NCBI GenBank assembly: GCA_947311845.1
Contig: CAMZMU010000013.1
Span: forward strand, 677,027 to 741,026
Direction of reading: 5' to 3'
DNA from: Poa pratensis
Taxonomy: Eukaryota > Streptophyta > Magnoliopsida > Poales > Poaceae
Length of the DNA stretch: 64,000 bases
Part shown: in pieces, positions 47,804-60,329 of the stretch
Layout of the letters: each line of letters starts with the position of its first letter
Numbering within the stretch: position 1 is the first letter of the stretch
Position numbers and translations under genes: made by a program
The notes under the pieces: model-generated
Told to the model about the DNA's origin: nothing
Databases searched by the model: none
What the model saw: the letters and a program-made list of their open reading frames with translations, nothing else

Positions 47804-49091
47804 ATGGCGCCCAAGCGAGAGAGGAGTGGAGTGAGGAAAGTGAAGCAATCCGCAATGGGTAAGGCGGTGGCGGAATCTCCCCGCGCCGCCACCCCTTCTC
47901 CATCGAGGGTGACGGAGGCCTTGTTTTCTCCGAGCGCGTATGCGACCGAGGAGATCATGGATCGCATACGCCTTGTGCTTGCCTCGGACTTTCGTGGTGC
48001 TGAAGCAGTGAAGATCCGTCCCGGAAGAGGCCTCCAGCAAGAAGGCGAAGTGGTGACATTCCACGATATCTCGGTAATGGGCTTGCTTCCTCCCTTCTCG
48101 GCATTCTTTATCGTAGTCCTGGAGGCGTATGGGTTGCACATGCTCCATCTGCACCCCAACGCAGTGTTGATTTTGGCCTCCTTTGGCTATGCCTGCGAGG
48201 CATTTGTCCGGGGATGCCTTCAGTGTCCTTGTTCCACCACTACTTTGTTCCCCGCCTGAGAAAGTCGAAGTGGATTTCCGGCGGAGTCTCCTTCCGCCTC
48301 AGAAAGTCTGCAGCACATCAATATCCGTCCTTGAAACTGAAGCCCAGCTGGGGAGCGTGGAGATACAACTGGTACTTTGTCTCGGTGGGGGACTTCAGCC
48401 CCCACCTCATGATGCCAACATTCCCTGCTGAGCGTTTGGCCAACTCCAAGGAGACAAGCTCCCAAGGTTTGGCCTTACTTCCTGTCATTGACCGGCTGGC
48501 CAAACTTCGAGATCAAGGATTGATATGTACCATGATTACGGGCGACTTCATTCAGCGAAGAATCGCCCCTCTGCAGCATCGATCCCAACCGCTGTGGAAG
48601 CTTCGCCAGCAGACATGAATCTTCGTGAAGTGGGCAGATTGGGGAAAAATCATGCTTTTCCTGATCCCAGGGGTTCCGCAGCATCCTCCGCGCGACATCC
48701 GTATGCTCTTTGTAGGTTTAGACAACGAGGGCGCCCAATCCTCCATGCCGGAGTGTAATCAATATGGGATCTGGGGCACTGAATTCCTGGACCCACTTCT
48801 AGTTCCTAAGCAAACTGGGCGAGGGAATGCTGCATCAGGACTGGAAGATCCTACTGGCGGGGAAGTTTCCTCGGAAGAGCCTGGTCCTTCTGATGACGAG
48901 GAGGAGCCCGCACCGACAGTACTTGTCGGGCATAGAGAGTCCACGCCTCCTTTAGAGGTGGAGGAGGCACCATCAGATGAAGAGAACGCTGCGACGGGGT
49001 CAGCCCCGGAGCAGCCAGCGCGTCCAAGCTTGCGGGAGAGCGTGAGTCAGACGATGACTCCGAAGCTCTTCCGCCTCCGCTCCTGGCCGAC
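47804..49091 (+). pseudogene. Antisense extra ORF of Tat element, Transposase_28-like
   Basis: The start is MAPKRERSG at 47804, after a TTATAA box near 47645 and a pyrimidine-rich leader, so it appears to have its own promoter. A Ser/Pro-rich N-terminus is followed near 48060-48200 by LPPFSAFFIVVLEAYGLH, HPNAVLILASF and YACEAFV. This is the pattern I associate with the Transposase_28 'putative gypsy-type transposon' domain. A frame change near 48210 leads to FHHYFVPRL, GGVSFRLR and YPSLKLK, then a TGA at 48616. The same frame continues into an acidic C-terminal region until the LTR at 49092 cuts it. Its biochemical role is not established. This copy is broken. Confidence 0.65.
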
Positions 49092-50901
49092 TGAGACGTC
49101 CCAAACGTATCTATAATTTTTGATGTTCCATGCATGTTTTATGTCAATTGGCACATGTTTTATATACACTTTATATCATATTATGACATTTATTGGATTA
49201 ACCTACTAATAGTTGCCAAAGTGCAAAATCTTCTTGTTTTCCTATTTGTTGTGTAGGAATTATCAAAAATACAATAGGAAACCATATTGAGTCGAATTGG
49301 GACTTTCCTGAAATCTGTCTGGAAACGTTTTTCGAAGATGGTCACGTTTGGGCCCGAAGACGACGTCAAACGGAAACCTGACAGAAGACAAAGTTGCAGA
49401 GAATTTTCCGAGAATCGATCTAGACTTAAAATTCACCCAATTCCGTGTCCGGACGGCCGAGATATTCCCGATTTATGCAGCCCTAGATGGGGTGACGAGA
49501 ATCTGAAAGATTGTGACTTTATTCACTCCAACTCTTACCAAATTTGATGGATTCGTCCAAGACACGAATTGGAGCCTCATTAGGGCTGAGAGGGGTTCGT
49601 AGGAAGCTTCTAGAGGTGCCCAAGAGCCCTTGTATCAAAGGGGCATCCATCCCATGGCCTAGATTGCATCTCCACCTCTATATAATGAAGGGAAACCCTA
49701 TTTTCCAAGCAAGCCACCAAAAGCCACGAATTTTCCTCCTCTTGGCAGCCGCCAAGGAGGGGAAGGAGCTCCTTCATTGCTGCACCATCACCAAGGAAGA
49801 AGAAGGGGGGCCAAGGGCCGCCGCCCCGAGGGCCACCGCCGCCGCCGCTCGCCGCCGCCGCGTCGTGGCTGCTGCGGGCCGTCGCCTCCACTCCGGGCTG
49901 CACCTCTTCATCAACCTCTCCATCAAGTGTGCTCACCATGACTATGTGTGAGTAGTTTTCACCGAGGCTGAGGGCTCTACCGGTAGCTATGTGGTTCATC
50001 TCTCTCTCCCATGGTATGATCTTTATGTGATCATGAGCTTTGTAATCTAGTTGAATCCATAGATGTTACTCTTCATTATCTTATGAATTATGCTACTCAA
50101 GTGGTTTTATTAATGTAATCTCCGGAGTCACCTTTGTCCCATGGTGCGAAGTTGACAGTGTGCGCACCGTGTGTGACTTTTAGGCTAAAGATTACATGAA
50201 TACTTATCATGAGTTGTTCTTTTGTTGGTTGTCACTATAAAATTGTGGTGTTTGTTTAGTACTATTTTGGGGCGCTCATAGTGACGTTGGGGTTCCCTAG
50301 ATGTGGAAGACAGACTTTAAGGTGTGCTTTTGCAGCCTTACACGATGGTCTTGGTGTTCTATGATATTGTGGTGTTTGTTCACTCAGACTTTAAGGTGTG
50401 CTCTTGTAGCCCTACGCAGTAGATTGGTATTTCTATCCAACGGGAGAATAGTTCAGAGTAGCATAGTGAAGAGGAAATATTTATGTATTCAATTATATTA
50501 TTATTGTTGGGAGTGTCCACTAGTGAAAGTATGATCCCTAGGCCTTATTTCCAAGCATTGAAACACCGTTTGCTCTCATTTTGTCTCATGTTTGCTTGCT
50601 GTCATTTTTACTTCAGATTGCAATTACCACTTATAATCATCCATATTACTTGCATTTCACTATCTCTTCGCCAAACTAGTGCACCTATACATCTGACAAG
50701 TGTATTAGGTGTGTGGGGGACACAAGAGACTTCTTGTATCTTAATTGCATAGTTGCTTGAGAGGGATATCTTTGACCTCTACCTCTCTGAGTGCGATAAA
50801 CCTTGGGTGATTCACTTAAGGGAAACTTGCTGCTGTTCTACAAACCTCTGCACTTGGAGGCCCAGCACTGTCTACAAGAATAGAAGTGTGCGTAGACATC
50901 A
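49092..50901 (+). repeat. 5' LTR of second gag-pol-less element, 1810 bp
   Basis: It begins TGAGACGTCCCAAACGTATC, a variant of the TGATACGTCTC start of the other two Athila-type LTRs, and continues ATAATTTTTGATGTTCCATG. It ends GTAGACATCA. A GC-rich stretch (49800-49900) is proline/arginine-like in every frame and is not a gene. Confidence 0.8.
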
Positions 50902-50911
50902 AGCTATTTTC

Positions 50912-50929
50912 TGGCGCCGTTGCCGGGGA
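50912..50929 (+). other. Primer-binding site, tRNA-Asp type
   Basis: TGGCGCCGTTGCCGGGGA, ten bases after the LTR end. Identical to the other two Athila-type sites in the window. Confidence 0.9.
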
Positions 50930-51073
50930 GGTAAGGTAAAAGGTACTCACATCCTCCAGCTACTTAGCTATTTTCTAGCACTGTTGCTGACGTGTGAGTG
51001 CTTGAAGGTATTTCCTTTAGATTCCGCAGTTATATCTTTTTGTTTCTTGTTTTTATTTCACTAGTTAGGCTTA

Positions 51074-51817
51074 ATGGAAAACAACAACAAAATTGGAGAG
51101 CTCTATGAAATTTATCTTGAGTTAGGACATGATGTGTTTGAAGAGAAAAATAAAAAAGCTATGGAAAATTACTTGCATGATGGTAGCAATGTTATTACTA
51201 TAAATTCTTTGTACACCATTATTGCTAATGCTATGGAAGAGTCTAAGCTTGGGGAATCTGGTTTTGATGAATATGGTATTTTTAGTCCCCCAAGTTTTGA
51301 GGAGAAAAATTTCTTTGATGATACTTTGCCTCCAATTTATGATGATAATCATTGTGATGTTTTCAGTCCACCTACTATTGAGGATATAGTTTATGTTGAT
51401 TATGATATGCCTCCTATTTATGATGATTACAATGATGGATGCGATAGTTTTACTCCCACTATTTCTAATGAAACTGTTTTTACTTATGTGGAGAGTATTG
51501 ATACTTTTATGCATATGGATCATGGTAAGAATGTTTCATGTGATGGTTATATTGTGGATTTTATCAATGATGCTACTGAAAGTTTTTATGAGAGAGGGAG
51601 ACATGACTTCATATATCTCAAAAATATTAAGTCTCCTCTCTTTATGGTGAATGTTTTGAAGTTGCACTTGCTTTGCCTTCCTATGCTAGTCACTTTGTGC
51701 TTTATTGATTTATTCTCTTACAAGATCCCAATGCATAGGAAGTGGGTTAGACTTAAAATTGTTTCACATTTTTCTCCTGATGCTCTCTTTTGCATTTCAA
51801 TTCTTGTTCCTATGTGA
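51074..51817 (+). CDS. Extra ORF of unknown function in gag-pol-less element, intact, 247 codons
   Basis: A methionine-initiated open frame lies 144 bp after the primer site. The N-terminal half is acidic and rich in Asp, Pro and Tyr, with repeated PPIYDD and FSPP motifs (51320-51450). The last ~85 residues contain a hydrophobic stretch (about 51645-51715), then YKIPMHRKWVRLK. This block closely parallels the end of the ORF at 2583-3911, including the NDATE/HDATE and YERGR/YERGK stretch before it. I know of no function. A membrane or signal-anchor role is conceivable from hydrophobicity alone. Conservation of only the C-terminus between two elements suggests that part matters. Confidence 0.6.
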   Translation: MENNNKIGELYEIYLELGHDVFEEKNKKAMENYLHDGSNVITINSLYTIIANAMEESKLGESGFDEYGIFSPPSFEEKNFFDDTLPPIYDDNHCDVFSPPTIEDIVYVDYDMPPIYDDYNDGCDSFTPTISNETVFTYVESIDTFMHMDHGKNVSCDGYIVDFINDATESFYERGRHDFIYLKNIKSPLFMVNVLKLHLLCLPMLVTLCFIDLFSYKIPMHRKWVRLKIVSHFSPDALFCISILVPM

Positions 51818-52917
51818 GCATCATTAAAACTATCATGGCTGTCTAGAAAACAGATTCCTAAGCTTCACTGCGAAAAATGTTAAAAATCACAGAAAAGGAA
51901 TTTTGACCTGAAATTTTACGACAACAATCTTCAGTTATTATTACACATTTCATTAGTTCAAAATTTTCTGATTTGATCAACGTAAGTGCCTCTGAAAATT
52001 CACTCTTTACGTGCTGTCCAGTTTTTGACAGATTCTATCTTTATTTTGCATTAGTCTCATTACTTGTGTTTTGTGTAGTTTTATTGATCAAAGGACAATG
52101 CACAACCATAGTAACAGTAGCTAATGTTTAGAGTCAACTCATGATATGTCTTTGCTGTACCTATGAGGATTTAATTTATGGAGACACTAACCCCTCTAAT
52201 CAAGTTTTATGTTGAGTTTTGTGTGAAGAGAATTTTTCAAAGTGGAAGAGTTGAGGGTGATGAACAAAGATCAAGAGGGACAACCACTCAAGTTTGGGGA
52301 TGTTACCCCTAGACTCACCCAACATATATCAAATAAGTACAAGAATTAAAGCTTGGGGATGCCAAGCCACCTCACTCCAACCATCTTGATAACATGTAAG
52401 TAAGCCTAGCTATATGGCTATAAAGAAAGCACTTTACGGGAGGCAACCCGGTTGTTTTCATTTTTGATTTTCTTTGTGTCCTCTTGCTGTAACAAGAGAC
52501 TTATTTTTTAGTTTAGTTTCTGAATTTTTTAATAAAGTCCCAAGTTTTACCGAATTACTAAAAAAAGCGCGCCTCTCTGGAAGCACGTGGTGGAGCCTGG
52601 CGCTGCTTTCCCTCCCGCACAGCCTTTCTCTGCTCGCCATGTGCTGGTCGTACGTTGTGTGTCACTCTTTTCGCTGGTTGTACCTGCTGCCTGGCTCGTT
52701 CGCTCGTCTGTACCGTGTGTGGCATCTCTTTTTCATTTTTATTTTGGATAAAAAAATTACAATATCTTGTGAACCGAGTTTCAAAATCATGATCCGTTTT
52801 TAGGAATGGATTAGTCGCGTCGAGATCTTTAAAAGTAGATCCAATGTTGATATGTTTTGATAAACTTTTTTTTGTGCACTACCTGGAGTCTATAGGTTGC
52901 ACTGCTTTCCTGTTTTT
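51818..52917 (+). other. Non-coding interior of second gag-pol-less element
   Basis: No gene. It holds AAGCTTGGGGATGCC at 52349-52363 and a near copy at about 52295, the same motif as the priming tract of the related element. Confidence 0.5.
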
Positions 52918-53795
52918 TTAGTGCAGTGCAATATATTCTCTTTTGCAATGCGCTGGCTCGGATGGGTCAGTGCACTGTCTTCTTTTTTTAGTGCACTGCC
53001 TCGGATGGGACAACGAGCCATACACCACCTTCAAGATCTTTATTAATGATAGATGAGCCGAAAGCGCCGTGCCAAGGCGCAGCCTGTAGCGTGCGCTACG
53101 ACACATGCATCGACGAAATAAAAGGGACAACGACCAACACACCCCTTCGAGATCATTATTTGATAGACGCGCCGAAGGCGCCGTGCCAGGGCGCAGCCCG
53201 TAGTGCGCGCTATGACACATGCATCGACGAAATATAAGGGACAGTGACAAACGCATCCCTTCAAGATCTTTATTAATGATAGAGGCGCGCCGAAGGCGCC
53301 ATGCCAGGGCGCAGCCCGTAGTGTGCGCTATGACACATGCATCGACGAAATACAAGGGACATTGACATGAGACGGTGCACTGCCTTTTCTTTTTGTAGCG
53401 CACTGCCTCAGATGAGGTGTTGCACTGCCTTCTCTTTTGGAGTGCACTGTCTTAGGTGGCTGCACTGTATGGACATTGCACTGCCTTCTATTTTGTTGTG
53501 CACTGTCTCGGATTGGGCATTGCACTGCCTTCTCTCTTGTGGTGCACTGCCTCAGATACGGCAGTGCACCGTCTTCTTTTTTGCGATGGCTGCATTCTCT
53601 TTTGCGGTGCACTGTCTCGGATAGACAATGCACTGCCATCTCTTTTGACCATGCACTGCATCGGGATGGGCAGTGCACTGCCTTCTTTTTTACAGTGCAC
53701 TGTCTCCGAGACAGTGCACTGCCTTCTCTTTTTACTATGCACTGTCGCGGATGGGTAGTGCATTGTGTTCTCTTTTGCGGTGCACTGACACGTCA
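52918..53795. repeat. Degenerate tandem repeats built on GTGCACTG
   Basis: Units of about 40 bp (TGCACTGCCTTCTCTTTT, then gtgcactg and tcggatgg) run through 52918-53030 and 53370-53795. Many contain the palindrome GTGCAC. Three longer units of 114-116 bp (starting 53034, 53150, 53264, with cgccgaaggcgcc and gacacatgcatcgacgaaat) sit between the two stretches. ORFs found here on either strand simply follow the repeat. Confidence 0.85.
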
Positions 53796-54071
53796 AAAAA
53801 AATAGTATACAATTATTTTGTAGTATCTCACGTTAAAAAGGAAAAAAAAAACTAAACGTACTAAGCTAGCTAGCCAGCAGGTGCTGATCGGAGACAGTGC
53901 ACTGCCTTCTCTTTTTACTATGCACTGTCGCGGATGGGTAGTGCATTGTGTTCTCTTTTGCGGTGCACTGACACGTCAAAAAAAATAGTATACAATTATT
54001 TTGTAGTATCTCACGTTAAAAAGGAAAAAAAACTAAACGTACTAAGCTAGCTAGCCAGCGGGTGCTGATCG
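53709..54071. repeat. Near-perfect tandem duplication, unit 183 bp
   Basis: The block starting GAGACAGTGCACTGCC at 53708 recurs at 53891, with only a one-base difference in an A-run and one substitution by eye. The left junction overlaps a 13-bp perfect inverted repeat (53693-53705 with 53709-53721). Confidence 0.9.
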
Positions 54072-55675
54072 ATCCGATCGATTCAGCTAGCCAGATAGTA
54101 GCGCGTACGCTGATCGTTCTGATCGATAGAGCTAGCTAGCTCGCGAGTCGTGCCAGGGTGGAAATGCTCTCGCTCTAGTTTTCTGTCCGCACGCCACGTG
54201 CCAGGCTGGAATAGCTCTCCCGCGGCTGCGGTATGCTCGCGGACGATCCGCGCGCGCTTTCGCTAGTCGCCCTCCAAGTTTTACCCATTTTGGTTTGAAA
54301 AAGTTGCTTATAGCGTTCGGAGATTTTATTCCTGCACAAATCTGTGCACGGTATGATTTTTAATTCTTATTCTGTAATTCCGAATGAGCTGATATTTGAA
54401 CTGTAGCTGAAACTTTTCATCCACTGTATACATGAATTTTTTCGGAATTTTTCGACAAAATTTAGTAGGGTAGAAAAATACGTTTTGCTGCTGCTGTTTT
54501 TCTGGACAGATTCTGTCCCATTTTGTTTGATGCATGCTTTGAACTGTTAACTTGAATCTTTTTGATCCAATTGAGTTTAGGAGTAGGCATACAACATTAT
54601 ACACTTTCTGGACATTCATATGAATTTTTGTTCAAGGATTATATGCAGCATGAAATCTATTTGTTTATCACTACTAATGCACCCCACAGAAAAGAAATGG
54701 GAGAAACGATGTTTTGAAGTTTTTTCACAGGGATTAGAGGAGATGCACCAAGAGCTATCCAAGGATGGTGAAGACCATAAGCTTGGGGATGTGAAGACAA
54801 CCCCACTGTACCAACACACTCTCGGTTTGCACATGTGTAACTTTTGTTTTCGATCAATGCACTATATCGCATAAACTTGGAGCGTCATTTATTTTCTTTT
54901 ATTTCGGTTTGATATTTTGTTTGTCTTGAGACCACCACTATCAATTATATATGAGAGAGCTACTGGAAGTTTGGGTTGAATTAAGTTGGATGCTATTAAA
55001 TATATTGGGATAGGGATGTTTGAGTTGATTCAAAAAGATACATATAGTTGCATGATTCATATGCTTTTAATGAATGTTAATTTGCAAGTATTTTACCAAT
55101 AGCTATCTTTTATTCATGTTTTGATGCTGAATTTTACTTTACTTTGTTTAAACATGGATTAGTTAGTTCTATGGACACTCATGCATGTATTTAGATGGTC
55201 AACTTTCTCCCTCTTGCTAGCCCAAAAATTCCAACAAGTAAAAACTTATTTCCAACACCTTCAACCAAAGTTTTTCCAGTGAGTCCACCATATCTACCTA
55301 TTAGCTTTATGCTATTCTGAGTATGTTTATCATGATATTTGTGTTATCTATACTTCTGAATAAAAATGCCTATGTTGTTGATTGTTATGGGAAAAGTTGG
55401 TTATAGAGCTCTCTCGAACTTGATGCACACTTTACTTTCATTGCATAGATAAAACATGACCCATTGTGATTAAAATTATGATGTTGCGGCTTGACAAATG
55501 TCTTTGGTTGAGAGTTAGCTCATATGTGATGTCACATGGCAAGCTTTCAACATGCACTTCATTTCATTTAGTTGATCTCATGTACTTTTGTTTATGGATG
55601 CTTACCATGGGTGAAATAAATGTGGAAATGAAGTGAGTTTAAATGAGTTTGTATAAATGGTTAGAGAGACGCCTG
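54072..55675 (+). other. Distal interior of second gag-pol-less element
   Basis: No convincing gene. AAGCTTGGGGATG occurs at 54779-54791. The end of this element against the Tekay LTR near 55676 is placed only by where similarity to the solo LTR begins. Confidence 0.4.
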
Positions 55676-55908
55676 GTGTAACCGTTCCTACTCAGCCGGC
55701 TTTCCTCGGAAGAGAGCTAAGCGTAGGCGATGAGCCGGGCGGTACCGAAGGTTAAACACAGTGCACCCCTACAGGGTTAAATCTTTTCGAAAAGCTGTGT
55801 CCACGGTTATGGACGACTTGGGAAAGGACGATAAGACCACAGAGAACTTGAACCGAATGATTAAAACTTGAGTACTAAAGGTACTACTAAGGTTGCAAGG
55901 TTAGCTTC

Positions 55909-58900
55909 TGTGGCGCCCTGACCTGACTGCTATACAGTGATGCTGTGTGTCACCGGTTAAGCGATACAACCGGAGGTTACGGGTTTACCAATCCCCGGCC
56001 AAAACCTTTGGCAGGTGTTGCTCAGAATGGATCATTGGCAACACAACGCCGCGATTGATGCCTTAACACAGGCACAACCCTCAATGCATAATAGAGAGAT
56101 CAAGACTTGTGGAACAACTGGCACATCACAGACTCTACGACACAAAATCATTATAAGTCAACTCTTATAATAGAGAAGGATAGCAAATGACAACCAGAGG
56201 TCACAGACCCAACATTACAACATGCGGAAGCGAAGTGTGTTGTTCTAAACAACAAGAACCAAATTATGGCCTAAGAGGCCTACAGATAAACATTCCCAGC
56301 GCCAGATGTTCCGAGATGTCCCAAGCTGCCACCTGGGAACCCCAGACTACTCGTCGACTTCCACGAAGAACCCACCTTCAAGGTCGAAGAAGTCCTCCTC
56401 TGAAATCAAATAAACAACGTTGAGTTCGACGAACTCTGCAAGATTATTAGAGCTACTAGCTCGATGATTGGCTTACAAAGGTTGTATGGCTGTTTTGCAT
56501 AAAGCTAGTTTTCTTTAGAAAAGACATAACTCCATGGCATCGACTAATCAGAATATTTTCAAAGGGGGTAAGAAGTAAACTCTTTTCTTCTGATCATCTT
56601 CAACAACCACCAACATCAACCACTGTCTCTGTCTACGAAGGCACCTCCCCGAATCACCCTCGAGGAAGTTAGCCTTGCATTCTTGGTAGTACCTTTAGTA
56701 CTCAGGTTTTAATCATTCCGTTCAAGTTATTCTATGGTCTTACCTTCACTTCCCAAGTTCGTCCGTAACCGTGGACACGGCTTTTCGAAAAGATTTAACC
56801 CTGCAGGGGTGCACAGTGTTTGCCTTCGGTACCGCCCGGCTCATTGCCTACACGTAGCTCTCTTCCGGGGAAAGCCGGCTGAGTGGGAACGGTTACAACC
56901 TTTACCTTGTTAAAGACTAACCCAGGATCATCAGTGAGGACGGGACAGCCATGCCTGCAACACCCTGTCCCGTGGCCACTCATTGTCCTAAAACCACCAT
57001 CCTCATCTCAGTATTGGCCACCGTCTTCACGCACGCGCAAATGGAAACTCAAACTAGAGGACCCTGGCTAGTCCCGCCCAAGTTAGTTGGTCGACGAGGG
57101 CTCCATATACCCCCACCGAATGGAAGCGCGCTCATTCTTGGTTCAAGAGGTAGAGAACTCGCACCTAGGCGGCGAGAACGAGACAACCCACCACATTCCA
57201 TGTGGTCTCTCATCCCCACCTTTAAGCATGTTTATTATCAGTATCCACATTTCTCCACCATCATCCGGACATTCCGTCAACAATTCCAACAACGAAATAT
57301 CCACCGGACAACTAAGCATTTAACTAAGCATGGCTAAGCATATACAGTACATAGTTAATTAACTCAGGCCAACAAAGTAAATCCTATGGATATTAGGAGG
57401 GAACAGGTATTGGCATCGGAAACATAATGCAACTATAGGATACTCTAATCCAACCAAATTGACATTTGGAACCGCATGCAATAATATAGTGGAGAAAATA
57501 TTTGCGGAAAACATAGGAGGAGACATGCTCAGAGGGGGGGGGGTTACGCTTGCCTTGCTCGGCAGGCTGGTAATACGGGTCGTCAGGGTATTGCGGTGGA
57601 ACCCCGACTGCTTGATCTATGGATGTATAAGAACACCGGAAAGCACAATCAAATACCACACCATATAAAAACGAGTGCAATGCGCAAGCACATGATGATA
57701 TGACATTTTAAGTGCACCATAGAAGTATTAAACATGACCAACAAGTTAAATGGGGTCCCAAATATATTTATTGCCTTATTTGGATTAATCCCCATAGTTA
57801 AACTTAATGGATTTAGCCAATTTCGAAAATGTACAGTACTGAATGTTGTCCAAAAATGCATGCTATTTATGGTACTGGACAACTCATAATTTTGTGAGCA
57901 TTTGGATAGTTTAAACACATTTTTCTGAATAACCAAAAACAAGTTATTGCATTTCCAAAATTGGATTTAGTGCTGCCATTTTACCAAAATGATTTTAGCA
58001 ACATGAAAACTAATTAACCAGGATGGAAGATAAGGTGAAACATGAGGTATATTAGTTGCTGAACATTTTGGTAGTTTAAACCTAATTTTTGGAGCAATAT
58101 TATTAGAGTTATGAATTTTCTAAATTCATCTTCATTTCTGCCCTTTTTCTGAAATGCAAGAAACACTTATGTCCAGTATTTATTTCCACATGAAATTGTC
58201 ATGAAAAATGTAAGGTTTCTTCCCCTGGTCATTTAGAGACCAAGTTTGCATTTTTCTGATTTATAACTAAAAATATATGCATTTTCTAAAATCTATTTCT
58301 TTTCTGCCATTTTCTTAACTTTAATAAAACATCAATAAAGCTAGTTTATTTGGATGTGTGAGTTATATCAACATACCGGTTGTGTTCTTCTGAACATTTT
58401 GGTATATCATTTGTAACTTTTGGACAAGTAATCAAAAAGTTATTGATTTTTCAATTCTATACATATTTCTGCCTTTTATTCATTTCTCCAGAAAAATCGC
58501 ACGGAACGTTTCTCACTCAGCCCTGGGCTAGCCCGTGCCACTGACGGCTGGGCCCGTGGCCACGGTGGCGTCCACGTGGGCGAGCGGGGCCCACGCTGGC
58601 TTTGACCGCGACGAGGCCGTGCCCGTGGCGCGCTGGATGCGGTGAGCGCCGACGGCGGCGAGCTCGCGCGGGATGGACAGAGCGCGCGAGGGGACGATCT
58701 ACTGAACGCAAACGTCACCCGCGGCTACTGACTACCTACTGGTGGCGCCACAGACCCAATGGTCGCCGGCAAATGCTCCGGCGACGGGCTACGGCGGAGG
58801 TACGGTACGGTCGCGGCGGAGACTACGGCTACACGGCGATTTAGAGCGCGAAAGAGAGGTCGGGGATGTCCAGCAGGACCGTGAGCTCACCCTCGACGCG

Positions 58901-59847
58901 TGGGTGCTCGCGGCGTAGACGGAGGAGGTCGGAGGCGGTCGTGAGCTTGGTCGACGTCCGGCGGCCGGAGAGGAGGAAGACGGCAATGCGGCGGCGATCC
59001 CGGGCTCGTCTCTTCGATTCCTTGTGCGGGGAAGGAGAACCAGACACGGCGGTGGCGATGGCGGTCTCAGATCTACTCGGGGCGGCCTAGAACGGCGGCG
59101 ATGCGGCGGCGCAGCTCCAGCTAGGGTTCGGCCATGTCGGCAGAAAAGAGGACGAGGGAGCAGGGGGGAAATATCGGGGAGAGAGGGGAGAGTGGCCTCG
59201 GTGGTGTTCTTATCCACCTCGTGGTGGTCGGCGTCGAGCAGGGGAGCAGTGGATGGCACGGCGGCGAGCGGGCGCGGCGGGAGCAGCTCGGCGCGCACGG
59301 TCGCTACAGAAGGCGATGACGGTTTTGCGGATACCCCCCTGCGTTTCTCTGGTTTCCCACCTTTTCTTCTCTTTTGAAAACCAGTAGCTGTTTAGTGATT
59401 TTATTAAGGCACTTAAACATTTTATAAAATTCTGACAAAATTCATGTAGCCTCCCAATATCATGTAGGAGCACCACAAAAATTGGTTTTGCCAAATAAAA
59501 TGTTTTGCATAACTTTTGTTCATAGAGTTTGTTTATGGCATTTTGGTCAAAACCAAAATGAATTTACTTTAGAATTTTGAAAACAAGAGAAAAATATTTA
59601 TTTGGAACTCTTGGAACTTCCTTGACAAATATGGATGTCTATTTGAATTGTTTTTGTCATAACAACTCATTTGAATTTGGAGTATTTAGAAACAATGGTT
59701 GCTTTGGTTTCCATTTGTTTTTAATTTGTTTTCCAAATCTTTGTTTCAACTTGAGCACTTAAGCAGATAATGCCATGATGCATGAATGAAATGCAAAAGT
59801 GGAAATTTTATTCACAAATTTCAGTTCACAAACTTGGGGCTGTTACA
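55909..59847 (-). mobile_element. Solo LTR of Tekay/Del-type family, 3939 bp, inverted inside a related LTR
   Basis: On the minus strand it runs from TGTAACAGCCCC (59847) to GGCGCCACA (55909). A perfect 5-bp duplication, gcttc, lies at 55904-55908 and 59848-59852. No primer site or coding sequence accompanies it, so it is the product of LTR-LTR recombination. Sequence immediately outside on both sides is plus-oriented LTR of the same family, as shown by inverted similarity (55676-55905 against 56690-56910; 59848-60314 against 55909-56680). The ORFs in its GC-rich part (58476-59377) are leader sequence. Confidence 0.9.
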
Positions 59848-60317
59848 GCTTCCTCGAGGGTGATTCGGGGAGGTGCCTTTGTAGAACAGGTACGGTGGTT
59901 GATGATGATTAATGATTGAAGGTGATCAAGAGAAAAGAGTACTTCTTACCCCTTTTAAAAAATATTCTGATTAGTCGATGCCATGGAGTTATGTTTTGTT
60001 GAATAAAATCAGCTTTACGCAAAACAGGCATAAAACTTTGAAAGCCAATCATCGAGCTAAAGCTCTATGTAATCTTGCGAGTTCGTAGAGTCTGTGATGT
60101 GCCAGTTGTTCCACAAGTCTTGATCTCTCTATTATGCATTGATAGTTGTGCCTGTGTTATGGCATCAATCGGGGTGTTGAGTTGCCGATGATCAATTCCG
60201 AGCAACACCTGCCAAAGGTTTTGGCCGGGGATTGGTAAACCCGTAACCTCCGGTTGTATCGCATAACCAGTGACACACAGCATCTGTGTATAGCAGTCGG
60301 GTCGGGGCGCCACAATT

Positions 60318-60329
60318 TGGTATCAGAGC
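60318..60329 (+). other. Primer-binding site, initiator tRNA-Met type
   Basis: TGGTATCAGAGC, three bases after the LTR end GGCGCCACA (60314). The leader 60330-60905 has no gene. Confidence 0.92.

Larger units (their letters stand above)
46377..49091 (-). mobile_element. 3' part of a minus-strand Tat element with an antisense extra ORF
   Basis: The 3' LTR (46377-47348) and the adjoining polypurine tract read on the minus strand. The internal region to the right carries a plus-strand ORF (47804 onwards). Extra ORFs, often antisense and 3' of pol, are a known feature of Tat elements. The element lies inside the RNase H region of the other Tat element (presumed target duplication gtgca, 46372-46376). 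It is interrupted at 49092, and its gag-pol is not in the window. Confidence 0.75.
49092..55675 (+). mobile_element. Second gag-pol-less Athila-related LTR element, 3' LTR missing
   Basis: It has a 5' LTR, a tRNA-Asp primer site (50912-50929), a single ORF related to that at 2583-3911, and a long non-coding interior. No second LTR is found before Tekay-type LTR sequence begins at about 55676. The 3' end is therefore deleted or outside the window. Its 5' side is inserted in the Tat extra ORF (candidate target duplication ccgac, 49087-49091). Confidence 0.75.

Noticed and set aside
52918..53855. Regularly spaced repeats resembling a CRISPR array, and Cys-rich ORFs over them
   Set aside because: Units are contiguous and degenerate, with no unique spacers, in a plant nuclear context. 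The ORFs only reflect repeat periodicity.
55909..56690. Inverted similarity at 55676-55905 and 56690-56910, suggesting a terminal-inverted-repeat transposon
   Set aside because: The gcttc duplication and the full extent to 59847 show it is an inverted solo LTR inside another LTR.
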